From the NCBI GenBank assembly GCA_032622095.1, contig CP136061.1, positions 219,823,148 to 219,887,147 on the forward strand: 64,000 nt of DNA. Direction: 5' to 3'. Each line of letters starts with the position of its first letter. The stretch's first letter is position 1. The position numbers and the translations under genes are program-made. This document shows, in pieces, positions 33,174 through 45,658 of the stretch. The stretch is from Siphonodentalium dalli. Its lineage: Eukaryota > Mollusca > Scaphopoda > Gadilida > Siphonodentaliidae. Under the pieces are notes generated by a model. It was not told the DNA's origin. It saw only the letters and a program-made list of their open reading frames with translations, and did not search any database.

Positions 33174-34231
33174 CCGTGTTCACTACAACACTGTGTGCAG
33201 TAACTAATATTTCGTTATATATACATAAATATTAATCTGTACCTATGAATTACTTATTACTTTATCATATCACATTGTTCATGATACCCACTACCTGCTA
33301 ACTACCTGATAGTGCAACTCAACGATATTGATCACTCTCGACATAGCTCCTACCTACTTGTTAAACGAGTAAGCATATGCACAATTGTCTAAACTGACAT
33401 ATATGTCGCCTATTACTATGATTCTTTAAAGAATTATGCAGACGATTTTATATATATCTTGTATATATGTATGCAATATGCACAACTTATCAATATTTAC
33501 TAGCGTGCATGTATTTATACACGCCTGACATACAATTACACTATGTATGTCAATTACAACCTTATATTTGATATCGAACTAATTTTACATTAATTTGATT
33601 TGTTTAGCATATATAAACAATATATGAATCTATGTGTAGCACTTGGTAACCGACACCACTACACACTGACAGTATAACTTGTTTATATGTATTAAATATT
33701 CACAACTTATCAATCTTACTAGCGTGCATGTAATTTATACACGCCGTACATACAATACGATATGTACGTATATTTCAACTGTATATTGTTCATTGCAACA
33801 ATTTTATGAATTCGTAATGTTCAGCATATATACAAATATACTAATGTATGGGCATAAGCACATGGATACTTATATAATACCCACGGACAGAGTAACTACT
33901 ATACTCTTAGTGCAGTTGTCTGGTAGCTATTTATCTAGCTACATGTACAGCCTTATTATATTCACGTACAACCACCAGAGTGATGCCATATTATTGAGAT
34001 GTACCGGGGCGTACAACCACCAGAGTGTTGCCATATTATTGAGATGTACCGGCCCCACCCCTTTCTACACATATGGACATCATATCACGTGACCTGTCTA
34101 CCCACCAACGCCTACCATGCAATAGTGTGGCAGTCTTTACACAAGCTACTGTGTGGCTGAACCGTCTGTCATTGGGTTATAACTATCGCCCTGATCAGTC
34201 GCTCTGTACAAGCTCTCAAACAAACTGAGAA
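33174..34231. other. AT-rich spacer with tandem duplications
   Basis: A block with CACAACTTATCAAT, ACTAGCGTGCATGTA and TTATACACGCC occurs at about 33480 and again at about 33700. A 43-base unit (ACAACCACCAGAGTG to GAGATGTACCGG) is doubled at about 33969-34052. It probably belongs to the 5' region of the Penelope-like RT unit. Confidence 0.5.
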
Positions 34232-36165
34232 ATGGGTCGCAGACTCATTCGCAAACATGCCGACAGAAGCAATGTACGCAAAATTGAAAAAATGAAGGTC
34301 ACACCATCGCAATACAGCTACTAAGTTGCTCAAAGCAAAATCATTTATCAGAAACCTATCTGATCATCGTCTGAGCGATGATCAAATTCACTTACTGGGT
34401 TATGGATTGAACTTTATTCCGGCCACCCGGGTAGCCACTAAATCCACAATGAAGGACTTTAAGGCCTTCGAACGAAACATGAGGATCCAATACTTGATCA
34501 AAAGCTCTGACAATTGGACGAAAAAAGAGCACCCTTTTAAAAAACCGTCTGCATATGTACCACCATTAGCAGGCAACTGCCTTGAGGATTACCTATATGC
34601 ATGTAAATTGGAACTATGTGACTACAAACAAACGTTCCATGATAATCTTACGCCAGGCCTACGACAGGCGATTACAAGTCTTAAAAGAAATGACAACCTG
34701 ATTATAATGCGGGCAGATAAAAATAACACCACAGTTATTTTGAATACTGCTGATTATATAACTGAAGGGCTCACCCAACTCCAAGATGGGATACACTACA
34801 AGGAAATATCATCAATTGATATAAAAAGTACTCATTCCAAAGTACTTACTCTAGTACATGACATGCATGAACGTGGATCAATTGACGACTCCACCTATGC
34901 CTATTTATTTAATAGACGTGAGGAGATTATTACCCCACATCTATACCTACTCCCTAAAATTCATAAATTAGGGAACATACTTAATGATATAGATCCCGCC
35001 TTTAACGATAGCGGTAAAAACACTCGTTCCTCCAGTTAGGCCGATTATATCACAATACAAAAGCGCAACTGAAAAGATCGGACGATTTTTAGACTACTTC
35101 CTAAAGCCGATTGTTCGCCTACAAGAAACCTACCTAAGTGATACCCGGCAATTGATTGAAGTGATTGAAAAAACCGTCATCCCTAAAGATGCACTACTTG
35201 TGACATATGATGTCTGCTCTCTCTATACAAATCTGAGATTCTCTGAATTATTAGATTCATTACGCTTCTACCTGAACTCAACAACTGACATGGTGTATGA
35301 TATCACTAGACCGTCAACTGACGAACTTGTCAGAATAGCTGAATTATTACTCACATGTAATGAATTTACATTTAATGGAAAATGCTATCGACAAATAGTG
35401 GGCGCACCACAAGGTGCTGTACCATCACCTGAAATTTGTGATTTGGCCATATACAAGCACATCAAAACGCTTATGGATAACTTTGAGCATTCACACAAAT
35501 GCATACTAAATTTTAGATACAGAGATGATGGCTTTCTTATCTGGAATGCTACGCGCCAAGAGGTGCTTGACTTCTTCTCTATGGCAAATCATGCCCATGA
35601 TCTATTAAAATTCACATATGAAATTGAGGAAAATGAAGTCAGTTTCCTGGATCTTGACATATATAAAGGTCCGACATTTATTAATACTGGAATACTTGAC
35701 ATGAAATGTCACATAAAAAAGACTGAATCATTTCAGTATCTACATAGGAAGTCCAACCACCCTTCCAGCTGTTTCAAATCGATTCTCATAGGAGAATTCA
35801 CACGATACCTACGAAACTCATCTACTGAAACGGAATTTATAAACCGATGTTCCGGGTTTCAACACAGGCTAAAAAACAGAGGCTATAGCCCGAAAGAAAT
35901 ATCGGCAGCCCTACAGACATTGACATTTAAAGACCGACGTGCTAAACTAACTAAGAAGCACAGGCCCAGTGCATCAAATAAATCGTACTTTTGCACACAA
36001 TACTATACGGGTGCATCAAGAATACAAGACGTGTTGAAAAATAACTGGAACATTGTTTCTAAATCTACTCATGAGAGCTACTCTTCAATGCAATCTCCAG
36101 CGCTCGTCTTTCGCCGAGGGAAGAAATTGGGAGAAATGCTATCTAAAAAACGTATTATTCTGTAA
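34232..36165 (+). pseudogene. Penelope-like element reverse transcriptase, frameshifted
   Basis: The reading starts at ATG 34232 (KHADRSNVRKIEKM), changes frame near 34293, continues to a stop at 35037-35039, and after a second frame change near the A-run at about 35012 goes on to 36165. Recognisable family blocks, in order: NLSDHRLSDDQIHLLGYGLN, IIMRADKNNTTVIL, YLLPKIHK, VPPVRPIIS, LVTYDVCSLYTNL, GAPQGAVPSP, the YRDD box at 35518-35529, FLDLDIY and HRKSNHP. These match Penelope-like RTs rather than LINE or LTR enzymes. No GIY-YIG endonuclease was found at the C-terminus or upstream. The frameshifts could be decay or homopolymer sequencing errors; the rest is remarkably intact (337 open codons after the second shift). 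Confidence 0.85.
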
Positions 36166-37535
36166 AGACTATACGTAAAATATCCTAACTACATGTATAT
36201 GCACACACGTGCAATGGATAAATTACTCATTGACAATGTAAACACATGGGACGTGTTGTTTGTGTTTATTCATCTTTATATGAAAACTCCCATAGACGGA
36301 AATGAAAGACCCCCTGACGGGCTAAAATTTTAATTCATGTAACACTAAACGTAATATGTCTTTGAGCACGATATGTGACTGCCATGACTTTTGAAAAATG
36401 GTCTTTTAACGACACGCACCCTGTTCAAGAGCAAACAATTTAATGTTTGTATCACTTACAACTCCTGATAATTAGATTACAACAATCTACACTAATTGAT
36501 CAAAGGAAAGTGTGAACAGCCGTTATCTGACACTTGATAGCTCTAATCTGGCGCAGGTTTAACTGGATGCCACCACTACCTTACGCAACTATTACAAGAC
36601 TCCATGGGGAATGTTTGCATGAGATACATGCATATATATCTCATATAGTTCCGTAGACATGGTTCTCGCCAAAGTATCCCGATATATCTGGACAGGCATG
36701 CACATACCAGATACATGATACATGTATATAGATGCTACATCACACACGCACTCTCTTACTGACCAACTAATTCGGTACCGAAGAACGTATCTAAAGTGTA
36801 TCCAAACTATATATGTACATGCACATACATGAAAGTTGGATATGAAACAAACTTAATGACTCTCCTATAGCTGGATACATGTACGCTACTTTTACGTATA
36901 GTAGCTACATGTTGCACACGTTAAACTCCTACACTGTGTCATGATATACTGGCGGGACTCTGTACGTACATATATATCTTGAAAATTACTAACAAGAATG
37001 TGTGCTTATTGTCCTTTACATATTTGATCTACATTTACTTGCACAATACTGCAGCTTATATACAAATATAAAAAGACAAAAAACTGGATTGACCTAAGAT
37101 TTGGCGAGATCCAGAAAAAACTCCACAGTATATTAGTTTTCTGAAGTGGATGTGTCAATCACACCCAACGAACCAATGAAATTACGTGTTTGCTATACTG
37201 CCGTATTACACAAAGTACGGTGGGCGGACCCGAGCACGTGCTGTTTTGACAACCAATATTCTCAACATATTAAGTAATGGCCACGCAACCTCAGTCTGCA
37301 TTAACTTGCACTAACTGATGCTTCCGACTTATTGCCATTTCACAAAGAATGACGCAATTTACCCACGCTTATTATAATAAGCATGGTATACTCTGAACAA
37401 AATGCGAAGCCTTCTCAAAGGCCATCGCTCAACTCAGCTGTCATCAGACAGACTGTACCTACCATGAACACATACGCACATACATGTATGTGATGATCCC
37501 TCAGTTACTTTGAGGTTTCTCACTTCCGCTCTCTC
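36166..37535. other. 3' region after the Penelope-like RT
   Basis: No coding frame. Rich in TACATGTA and ATATATAT words. Likely the 3' untranslated part of the retroelement, ending at or beyond the ribozyme-like motif at 37536. Confidence 0.35.
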
Positions 37536-37609
37536 CTGGTGAGACCTTGCGGGTTAACCAATTTCTAAATTGGTTGACAAAATAGGTCGAAACACTAATA
37601 GGCAGTGTA
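37536..37609 (+). ncRNA. Candidate hammerhead ribozyme (Penelope-associated)
   Basis: CTGGTGA (37536-37542) is followed by stem II GACC (37543-37546), paired with GGTC (37585-37588). GAAA (37589-37592) follows, then stem III ACACT/AGTGT (37592-37596, 37604-37608) and a GTA cleavage triplet ending at 37609. Inside stem II is an extra hairpin, AACCAATTT/AAATTGGTT. The canonical core is CUGANGA; here the A is G, one deviation. Stem I is weak (two pairs, internal loop, two more). Penelope-like elements are known to carry hammerheads in their terminal repeats, which fits this position. Confidence 0.5.
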
Positions 37610-39689
37610 GATTGCTACATAGAATGCCCCGTCCATAGATCGGATGGGATGTTGGTATTTATCCAATTCTATATAAAAATAAGACAAACGAAATCTCTCG
37701 CCGGGCGTCGAAATTAATCACCAAACCAGGAATAAATGACAACATTTTCTGATTGGATGATAAGGTGATGCACGGATACTTAGTATGAAATTTAATAGTC
37801 TTGCTAATTACACAAAAAATGATGTTTAATCCGAACAAACATCCGCCGATATTGAGTGTTGCTACACTATTAACAAACATAGATGTCTTACCGGAAATAA
37901 CGCTAGACTCTCAGTGAAAGATGCCGTTATCTGATTGGATAATGCCAATATCTGCCGAAGCGTCAATTAATTGCTTCATTTTGTTGGCTCCACGGCGGTT
38001 CTACATGACTGTATAAATTGTCCTATATACCATGATGTTCCGTGTCACTTGCTCCCATATTATACGCAGTGTCACCAGTGTGTATAAAATGGGTGCAATA
38101 TTATATAATTATGGCTGTATATCACCTGTAAGACGATATAATGATTTAAAGCAGACCATTAGTCAATACAAGAAAACTAAGATGCATGCATCAGGTCAGC
38201 CATTAACTATTTAGCATAGAATAATTCAGTTCGGTTGCAGTTTCACAACGTTACAACTGACATACGATTACACCTTGAATGTGGAACTATGTAAGAGTGA
38301 ATATTAATGTTCTAAATCCCATGTTTCACCTTTAGTGGTAATGGGGTCGTACTTTATTAACACGCAAGTAGTGTAATTAAGTACGGGTAATTAGAAGTAA
38401 CAAATCGTTTAGTTTCTATTGTATCGGCTAAAAGGGGTGAGCAGATTGCTGATGATGAATGCTCTCGTTAGCTGCCAATATAATGTGCATATTTGCCCCG
38501 TTACGTTTATACACTGTAGCATTGGCGGGCCAGAGTGTGTTGACATGTTAAGTGTTTGGTTCATTAATAACAGATCAGCAGGGATTTGTCGTGATAACGT
38601 ATACGTGGAAATATGCTACCTAAACGGTTAAATTAACGGTTGATCTATTAGACCACCGTGTATACTCGGTTTAAATAGGTATATTATATAGGGACGTGTG
38701 CTCAATTTTGGTGCGGACCGATGATAAAAAAAAATCAGAGGTAAATGTCGGCGGGCGGGAGGGCCATTTTTTCAATAATTTTAAAAGAAATTGAACAGTT
38801 GCAGCAGCAGCAAAAAAAGGGTGTACAATTGGCAAATGATGAGGGGCGGCGTGACGTGTAACTAGGATTGAAATTAGATATGCAATTTGGAGATTATTGG
38901 ATGAGGGATGTTATATTAATTATATTAAAGGGACGAGGGGGCTTAGTTGTCGAAAATATTCATATTTGTTCCAAACACCGTAAACAGAAAAATATTAAAA
39001 CGCATACATTTTGGTTCAAATATACGATCACTATCGCGTAAACATCATGCTCACATAAAGACCTACTAAATTTTACCTAAACAAGAGTCTGATTGTGTTA
39101 TAGAAGGCAGCACAATGCTACTGGCTAATCACACACAAATGGTATAAACGCTCTTTATTATTTCCAAATAAGGAATTGAGCAACAAAGAACGCTCTTTAT
39201 GTTTACCATCATAATATAAAGAAACACCAAGAAAGTAACTTTTTATGCTTTGTTTACATAACAATCGTCAAATTTACGACAATAACATACTGTTTATGAG
39301 ATATTTCTCATTTGTATATTAACAAAGTATGTCTATATTTGAATATTATTTTCGTTTGTAGCGGTTTTTGACAGGTGGAAATATGTTCACAGGATACCCA
39401 CCAAGGCCTTCCGTACCTTTAAGGTATACTGCAACTTTGTTTCTTGTCAATAGCAGAATACATAATGCTATTAAGAAGTGACACAAAACACAGAACATTT
39501 TTTTTAATTATAAGTATTGAGCAGTGAGAAATATTTGAGTCGAGGAAACCAGTAACGAAAGGCGATATTAACATGATTTCTGTCAGCGAATAATTGTTTA
39601 CGTTCCAATGAATATTAAAATGTACTGAAAACAAACTGCTAATGGGTGCCAGACTTTCATAAACACAAATTATGTATTAATGGTGTAAC
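37610..39689. other. No gene recognised
   Basis: Mixed intergenic DNA; frames up to 73 codons without family features. Confidence 0.3.
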
Positions 39690-39960
39690 GACATATTTCG
39701 TTCTTGATTGTCTAAAAAAATAGGGGATGGGGATGTTTGGATCTCTAGTTTAACGACATTTTTCGGTCTTTAATAGTTTAATGACATTTTTCGGTCTTTA
39801 TAATATCTCAAGATATAGGGGGTATTTGGATCTCTAGTTTAACGACATTTTTCGGTCTTTATAGTTTAACGACATTCTCGGTCTTTAATATTTCAAGATA
39901 TAGGGGCCCTTAGTGGGTATTTGGATCTCTAGTTTAACGACATTTTTCGGTCTTTGATAG
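39690..39960. repeat. Minisatellite TTTAACGACATTTTTCGGTC
   Basis: Five or six units of TTTAACGACATTTTTCGGTC, some grouped into longer units with TATTTGGATCTCTAG and CAAGATATAGGGG. It stops just before the 485-bp duplication. Confidence 0.85.
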
Positions 39961-40025
39961 CAAAATGGAAGAAGTACATCTTTGGAAAGATGTGGTGGCC
40001 CTAAAAAGGAAAGTTGTTTGGTGAT

Positions 40026-40995
40026 CTTGAAATGCAGTTTTTCTGAACAGTCTTCCTTGATTAAAGTGATGTGAAACACTCCGGCAGACAACGGGCAGAG
40101 TGATCAAATAGAAATTAAGAATAATCTTTCTCAAAGTAGTTATTTGTTACGAATATTAATCCAAATGGATGACACACAACGTCATTCTTATATATTAGTT
40201 AAATGCAATGACTCTCGATGGCGAAATCATTTTTGTTTAATTATAGCCGATAGTTGCGCCGCGAATCGAGATGTAAATATTTACAACTTGGAGTAGTTCA
40301 GACGATGTTCTCTATGAAGTGGGGTGGTAGATTTTTTTGGAAATTTTCAGTGATGTTAGTAGAATGATAACATTCCCCAGGTTGGCAAAGTGCCTGAGCA
40401 CTAACTTATCAATTTCTCGCACCCGAAAACGTCCATAACAAGTCCATAATATGTCTTTAAGCATATATATAAATCTCCGAAAACCAAAATTCTAAAGCAT
40501 TAAACGATTTCTTGAAATACAGTTTTTCTGAACAGTCTTCCTTGATTAAAGTGATGTGAAACACTCCGGCAGACACCGGGCAGAGTGATCAAATAGAAAT
40601 TAAGAATAATCTTTCTCAAAGTAGTTATTCGTTACGAATATTAATCCAAATGGATGATACACAACGTCATTCTTATATATTAGTTAAATGCAATGACTCT
40701 CGATGGCGAAATCATTTTTGTTTAATTATAGCCGATAGTTGCGCCCCGAATCGAGATGTAAATATTTACAATTTGGAGTAGTTCAGACGATGTTCTCTAT
40801 GAAGTGGTGTGGCAGATTTTTTTGGAAATTTTCAGTGATGTTAGTAGAATGATAACATTCCCCAGGTTGGCAAAGTGCCTGAGCACTAACTTATCAATTT
40901 CTCGCACCCGAAAAAGTCCATAACAAGTCCATAATATGTCTTTAAGCATATATATAAATCTCCGAAAACAAAAATTCTAAAGCATTAAACGATTT
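40026..40995 (-). repeat. 485-bp tandem duplication of a dispersed family
   Basis: Copies 40026-40510 and 40511-40995 are nearly identical. Each runs from CTTGAAAT-CAG-TTTTTCTG to AGCATTAAACGATTT. Inverted relatives are at 3910-4302 and 10888-11275. Frames of 66-68 codons on the minus strand are not considered genes. Confidence 0.9.
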
Positions 40996-42866
40996 GCTAT
41001 ATTTCCAGGGCATATATTTCATCTGATTTTGCGAGAATCCATATATACTTTTTCACGAGAATCCAGGGTAATTTGCGAGAATATTTACGAGAATCTAGAT
41101 TTGGATTCTCGCCGAAATATAAGCCCTGATTTCACTCTGAAGTGTGCCTAAATGGCATAAATTGTACCGTGGTTCCCATGTTCGCCAAAGTGGCATAAAT
41201 TTATTTCAGGATAATACTAATTTTAGGCATTCATTTATATCACTGATATCAGGACAATAAATAGCCATTTCCATTGCATGGAACAAAGAGCGTTATTGTT
41301 TATCAGTGTTGTTTTTGGAAGTGTTGGTAGTTAAATTTTATACATTTCTACCCCCAATAAGTATTTCCGAACAAATGAATTATTAACAAGCGTGACATGA
41401 CATCATTGACGAAGATAATTAACACCGATCTACAAGCAATTAAAGTCTTAAAATGAGCTAAAATTTAACATTTTCTTTAAAAATTTACATTTTTATCTCT
41501 CGCGACATAATTGTCACCAATAAAAACAAATTTGATTCATCGTGGAAGTTAGTCGGTGACTATAAATAATGTCACCATTCAACTGAATGTTGTTGAGCAT
41601 ATTTCAACCAATTTTGGAAGTTTAAATGAATATTTTCTTCACACGCAAAGTAAAATTGACAAATTTCAGGATTTTAGCCTGCTTCGTTGGGACCAAAATT
41701 TGTTGTGCACACTCAAGAAACGTCTACCGACACTCGCTAGGCCAAATTATGCCATGACCATGCTATAAACTAGCTTGAAATTGGCAAAACAATGAATTTT
41801 TTTTGGTTGAAAAAATTTACATGGGAATCTCCAGTCCATGGCATAGGCACAGAGAACGATTATTTTTCGATAAAAACGAAAATAATGCGAAATGAAATTC
41901 GGCACTCGTCAGAATGGTGCAGAATAACATACGAGTCTTGTTATATGCGAAAATTTGACCTCATTCGATAAATTAGTCTCGTAATTAAGGAATGTGGAAT
42001 TCCGTCGCACTGTAGTGTTACTGTACATGGCCGACGCAATTTTGAAATGTAAACACGCATCAAATTTACCTTTTGTGAGAATAACAAAAGCGCAACCTTG
42101 ATCAAAGTAATACAATACACAACAACACATAGAATAAAACTGATATAAGTGAGAATAAGACGCGTATTCAGACGTGGAATTTGACAACATTTCTTCGCTA
42201 TAAATATATCTGACCCAGATAACCGAGATACAGCTGTTTTGCGCACGTCACTTTCCATATTTGGAATTTCCATATATGGGATTTGTGTTAACCTCAATAC
42301 CGATCAAGTTAGCTTAGCATAAACATAAACTATATTGTAATTTATGCAACTACGACCCTGGTAACTCTGATAACTAATAAAATATACCGGCCAATTCATT
42401 TTAAGATCGTTATTTCACTTTGCTTTAGGCATAAATACACTCTTAAACGCACATAAACGACCCATTGGCGTTAAATTAAATATACTCGGTATTTATTAAT
42501 ATTAGTTTTGTATTGCTCAGTATAGAGTTAGACCCTTGACACCTGTCAATATATTTGGGCTGAATTCATATGATGCGGTATTATTCCTCGAAATAAACAA
42601 CAAAGCCGTCGTTACTTAGAAATGTCGTTTGGGCTAACATTTACACAAATCCTCCGTGTGTTCTCCTCAATTGACACGCAGGTTCTCAGTCGACACACAG
42701 GTTATCCCAGAAACCGGTGTGAAATAAACAGCCAAGGTTTGGCTGAAATGACTATATATATAAGGCCAGAGTTAGTCATAGTGACTCGCTAGAAGATGTG
42801 GGTTAGTCAACGTGATACCAAATGATTGCGACTAAACAAATTTTGTCTCAGTTTATAGGCCTATTC
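40996..42866. other. No gene recognised
   Basis: Contains GAGAATCC words around 41030-41110 (a small repeat of TTGCGAGAAT/ACGAGAATC) and otherwise unremarkable sequence. Frames of 70-118 codons lack any known feature. Confidence 0.3.
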
Positions 42867-43749
42867 CAGGGGGGGGGGGGGGGGGGGGGTCTGCAAAGTT
42901 TTTCCGAACGTCAGGCAGCCCGGCTTACACATTTTTTCCTGGCCCTGTAAATTATTTCCTAGAATAATTTTTCTTCAAAATAATAGGACAAATGGTTTAA
43001 AGAGTGCTTCTATTATGTAATAGGATGCACTTAACTCTTGGTAGGGGGGTTTGAGTTCACCATCAGTTAATAATGAGGGATGACACCAAGGGGTAATAAA
43101 AAGTTCAGCTTGCTGAATGTTTTCGTCAAGGATCTATCAATGCACATTGACATGGACAGGCTCAGATTTAAATAGTTCTATTAAAAATAATTTATTCAAC
43201 CTGATATAAATGAAAACATAACACTAATAGATTCTTCAAATAAATGCAAACTCTTCACTGAACTCTTCAAATAAAAATAGACTATTAAAAAAAAACATAA
43301 TATAATAAAACAAAGAAAGGTGTTAAAACAAACTTTGACCGATTGCAGCTATCTTGGATTTTACTCTTTGCATCGCTAAATCCTTTAACACATCCTGCAG
43401 AGCTTATCCCTCATCCGATCATCACCAACATTCATATGGATCTTCGGTGTGGCCTCTCGATGGGTGCCTACCATTTTTTCCCGAATTTTGTAGGAAAAAA
43501 GAAAAAAGAAAAGAAAAAAGGGCTGCCTCACATTTCTCATCCAATCATCACCAAACTTCATACGTATCTTCAATGTGACCTCTAGATGGGAGCCTCCTTT
43601 TTTTTACCCAACTTGTTTTTAAAACAAACATGGCCACCAGCAGCCATCTTGGATTTCAAATGTCAATCCATCAGCATACTCTACAGCCCACATTTATTGG
43701 ACAATTGTTTTGAATTTTTTTCCTGACCCCCCCCCCCCCCCCCCCCCTG
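42867..43749. mobile_element. Element with CA-G21 / C21-TG inverted ends
   Basis: Left end CA followed by 21 G then TC (42867-42891); right end GA, 21 C, TG (to 43749). The inside is a dispersed repeat also present in direct orientation at about 52220-53570 (GCTTACACATTTTTCCTGGC, GGTTTGAGTTCACC, CATCTTGGATTTTACTCTTT). No target duplication was identified and no transposase. Confidence 0.55.
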
Positions 43750-44154
43750 CATATACTGGTATCAAACAGCCTTACCGCGCTCACGTCAATCGCCTGCAAC
43801 GGACCATCATCTTTGTCATAAACTCTCATAAATCCATGAACGTATAAATGAGATATACATCGCTGCTAAATCTTAGGGGTGAATTTATCGGTACATTGAA
43901 ATGCGAACAGCCCAACACAATGTTCCGAACGTAGCGGAACACATCGAGTGTAAGCCTACAAACAAACAAACAAACAGGATCGCGGCGAAGTGTCGGCCCT
44001 AAAATATTATTTTCCGGAATTCAACTATTTCGTTCCACTTTTACTGTTCCGTGAAAATTATTGCTCCGGAAGTAGATGTCGGGTTTTCCCACTCGCCATT
44101 TTCGGTTTGACATTGTATTTCTCTATGGGGTTTTCAGGAGAATAAAGCCCCACA
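43750..44154 (+). promoter_or_regulatory. Upstream region and 5' UTR of the DRP1 gene
   Basis: It lies between the repeat and the DRP1 start codon and is richer in CpG than its surroundings (GATCGCGGCGAAGTGTCGGC, CCGGAAGTAGATGTCGGG). CCGGAAGT near 44066 is an ETS-type site, common in promoters of housekeeping genes. No TATA box was seen. The exact transcription start cannot be set. Confidence 0.45.
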
Positions 44155-44256
44155 ATGGAGAGTCTTATACCTGTTATCAATAAGTTACAGGATGTGTTCA
44201 ATACTGTTGGATCTGAAGTTATCCAGTTACCGCAGATTGTGGTGATCGGAAGCCAG
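44155..44256 (+). CDS. DNM1L: Dynamin-1-like protein (DRP1), first coding exon
   Basis: ATG at 44155 opens 34 codons: [20 protein letters not shown] followed by [14 protein letters not shown], ending exactly at a CAG|GTATGA donor in phase 0. This is the conserved N-terminus of dynamin-related protein 1, the GTPase that divides mitochondria and peroxisomes. The exon stops just before the P-loop (GSQ|SSGKSS), the same intron position I recall for vertebrate DNM1L. The second exon, which would begin SSGKSSVLE, was not found downstream, so intron 1 probably exceeds the window or the exon escaped me. The intron's start is filled by nested MITEs. Confidence 0.93.
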
Positions 44257-44461
44257 GTATGACGAAAAAAAAAAAAGATATACCGCAAAATTTGTTCCTG
44301 AATCAGCTGCTCAGCAGGTCGGACACACATCAAAAACGGTCAACGTAGCTCGTTTTGTTTACTGTAGCCCGATTGAGCGACGTTTTTAATGTGATTTACA
44401 TACCTCCATCGATTACCGCCATACCACGAAAGAAGCGCATTTAAAATTTTCAGTCATTAGT

Positions 44462-45523
44462 CAGGTCGGGCAAAGATGCAAAAATGGCTTACTAGCGAAA
44501 TCGGGCTCAGTAAGCCAATTCTATCTCTCGTTTTAATGTGTTTTGTCAATGCACACCTGACTTTGGTAGGTGCCGCGAAAATGCGACATCCAATTTTCAA
44601 CCCATCATTTAGGATACATTGGCACGCTTTAAAAACCACCAGTGTTTCACAGGTGAGTCGTAACGGCGTTAATCCCTTTAATTGGTGTTACTTATTGTTC
44701 GTTTGATAATTTCAGTGACTGTTTCATAGCTTTGTTCTCGCTCATAAGTTTCTTTTCGAAATGTTCTTGGGCGGGAAATGATAACTTGTGACAGCAGCAG
44801 AAAATTTTCACAAGGAACACTTTTGATTAGCTGTTTATATATCTGGCGAGATGCTTGCAAACACCTTTATTATTAGTACTCTTTTTAAAATCTACGGAAG
44901 ACTGCTTCAGTTTTTCGGCACAAATACGTTCTAGCTAGCCGTCATTTTACCACTCTCGTAGCCGTTTTTTCCTACCGCCCTCGGTGCAAAAACATTAATG
45001 AGGTCGAGACACGGGCAATCATGATAACGAGCTCATTTCATTGTCAATCGTCACGCTTCCGAATTTGATCTTTGTTATTTTGTGATTGTCCGTGCGTGTT
45101 TCCATACTAATGTTCTCTTAACCATGAAAATAATGTGAATTTGCGAAATAATATCCTCCAATCAATTTTCTTGCAACCAAAAGCTTACCTGGACCTTTGT
45201 CAACAGAATGTCTTCAAAAAATTACGTGGATGGCCATCACCAGACTTGCGCTACTAACTTAATCAGGGAAGAAAATAGGAAGCTTAATTATCGGCTGTCA
45301 TTAAACACCAATTAAAGGGATTAACGCCGATACGAATAGGTGAGACAATGGTGTTTTTTAAAGCGTGCCAAAGCGTCCTAAATGATGGGTTGAAAATTGG
45401 ATGTCGCATTTTCGTGGCACCTGGCAAAGTCAGGTGTGCGTTGACACATTAAAACGAGAGATCGAATTGGCTTACTGAGCCCGATTTCGCTAGTAAGCCA
45501 ATTTTGCATCTTTGCCCGACCTG
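44462..45523. mobile_element. Inner palindromic element inserted in the outer one
   Basis: Ends CAGGTCGGGCAAAGATGCAA and its inverse, arms of about 230 bases, flanked by a perfect TTAGT duplication (44457-44461, 45524-45528). The intact opposite arm of the outer element reads TCATTAGTTGTG without the insert, confirming the junction. The frame at 44476-44706 lies in the arm and is not a gene. Confidence 0.9.
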
Positions 45524-45658
45524 TTAGTTGTGTACCACTATGACGTCTACAGTACAAAGAAGCAAAAATCTCAACAACTCACCACGGCTTTAATACCTTT
45601 TGCGCGATTCAAAATCAATCTGTTTTGGATATAAGAGGGAGGTCAACTGACCAATTTT

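Noticed and set aside
34232-37535. A GIY-YIG endonuclease domain next to the Penelope RT
   Set aside because: No such motif was found in the frames after the RT or just upstream; it is either truly absent or lost.
44476-44706. 76-codon frame just downstream of the DRP1 exon
   Set aside because: It lies in the arm of a palindromic MITE and its inverse copy at about 45.4 kb does not keep the frame.
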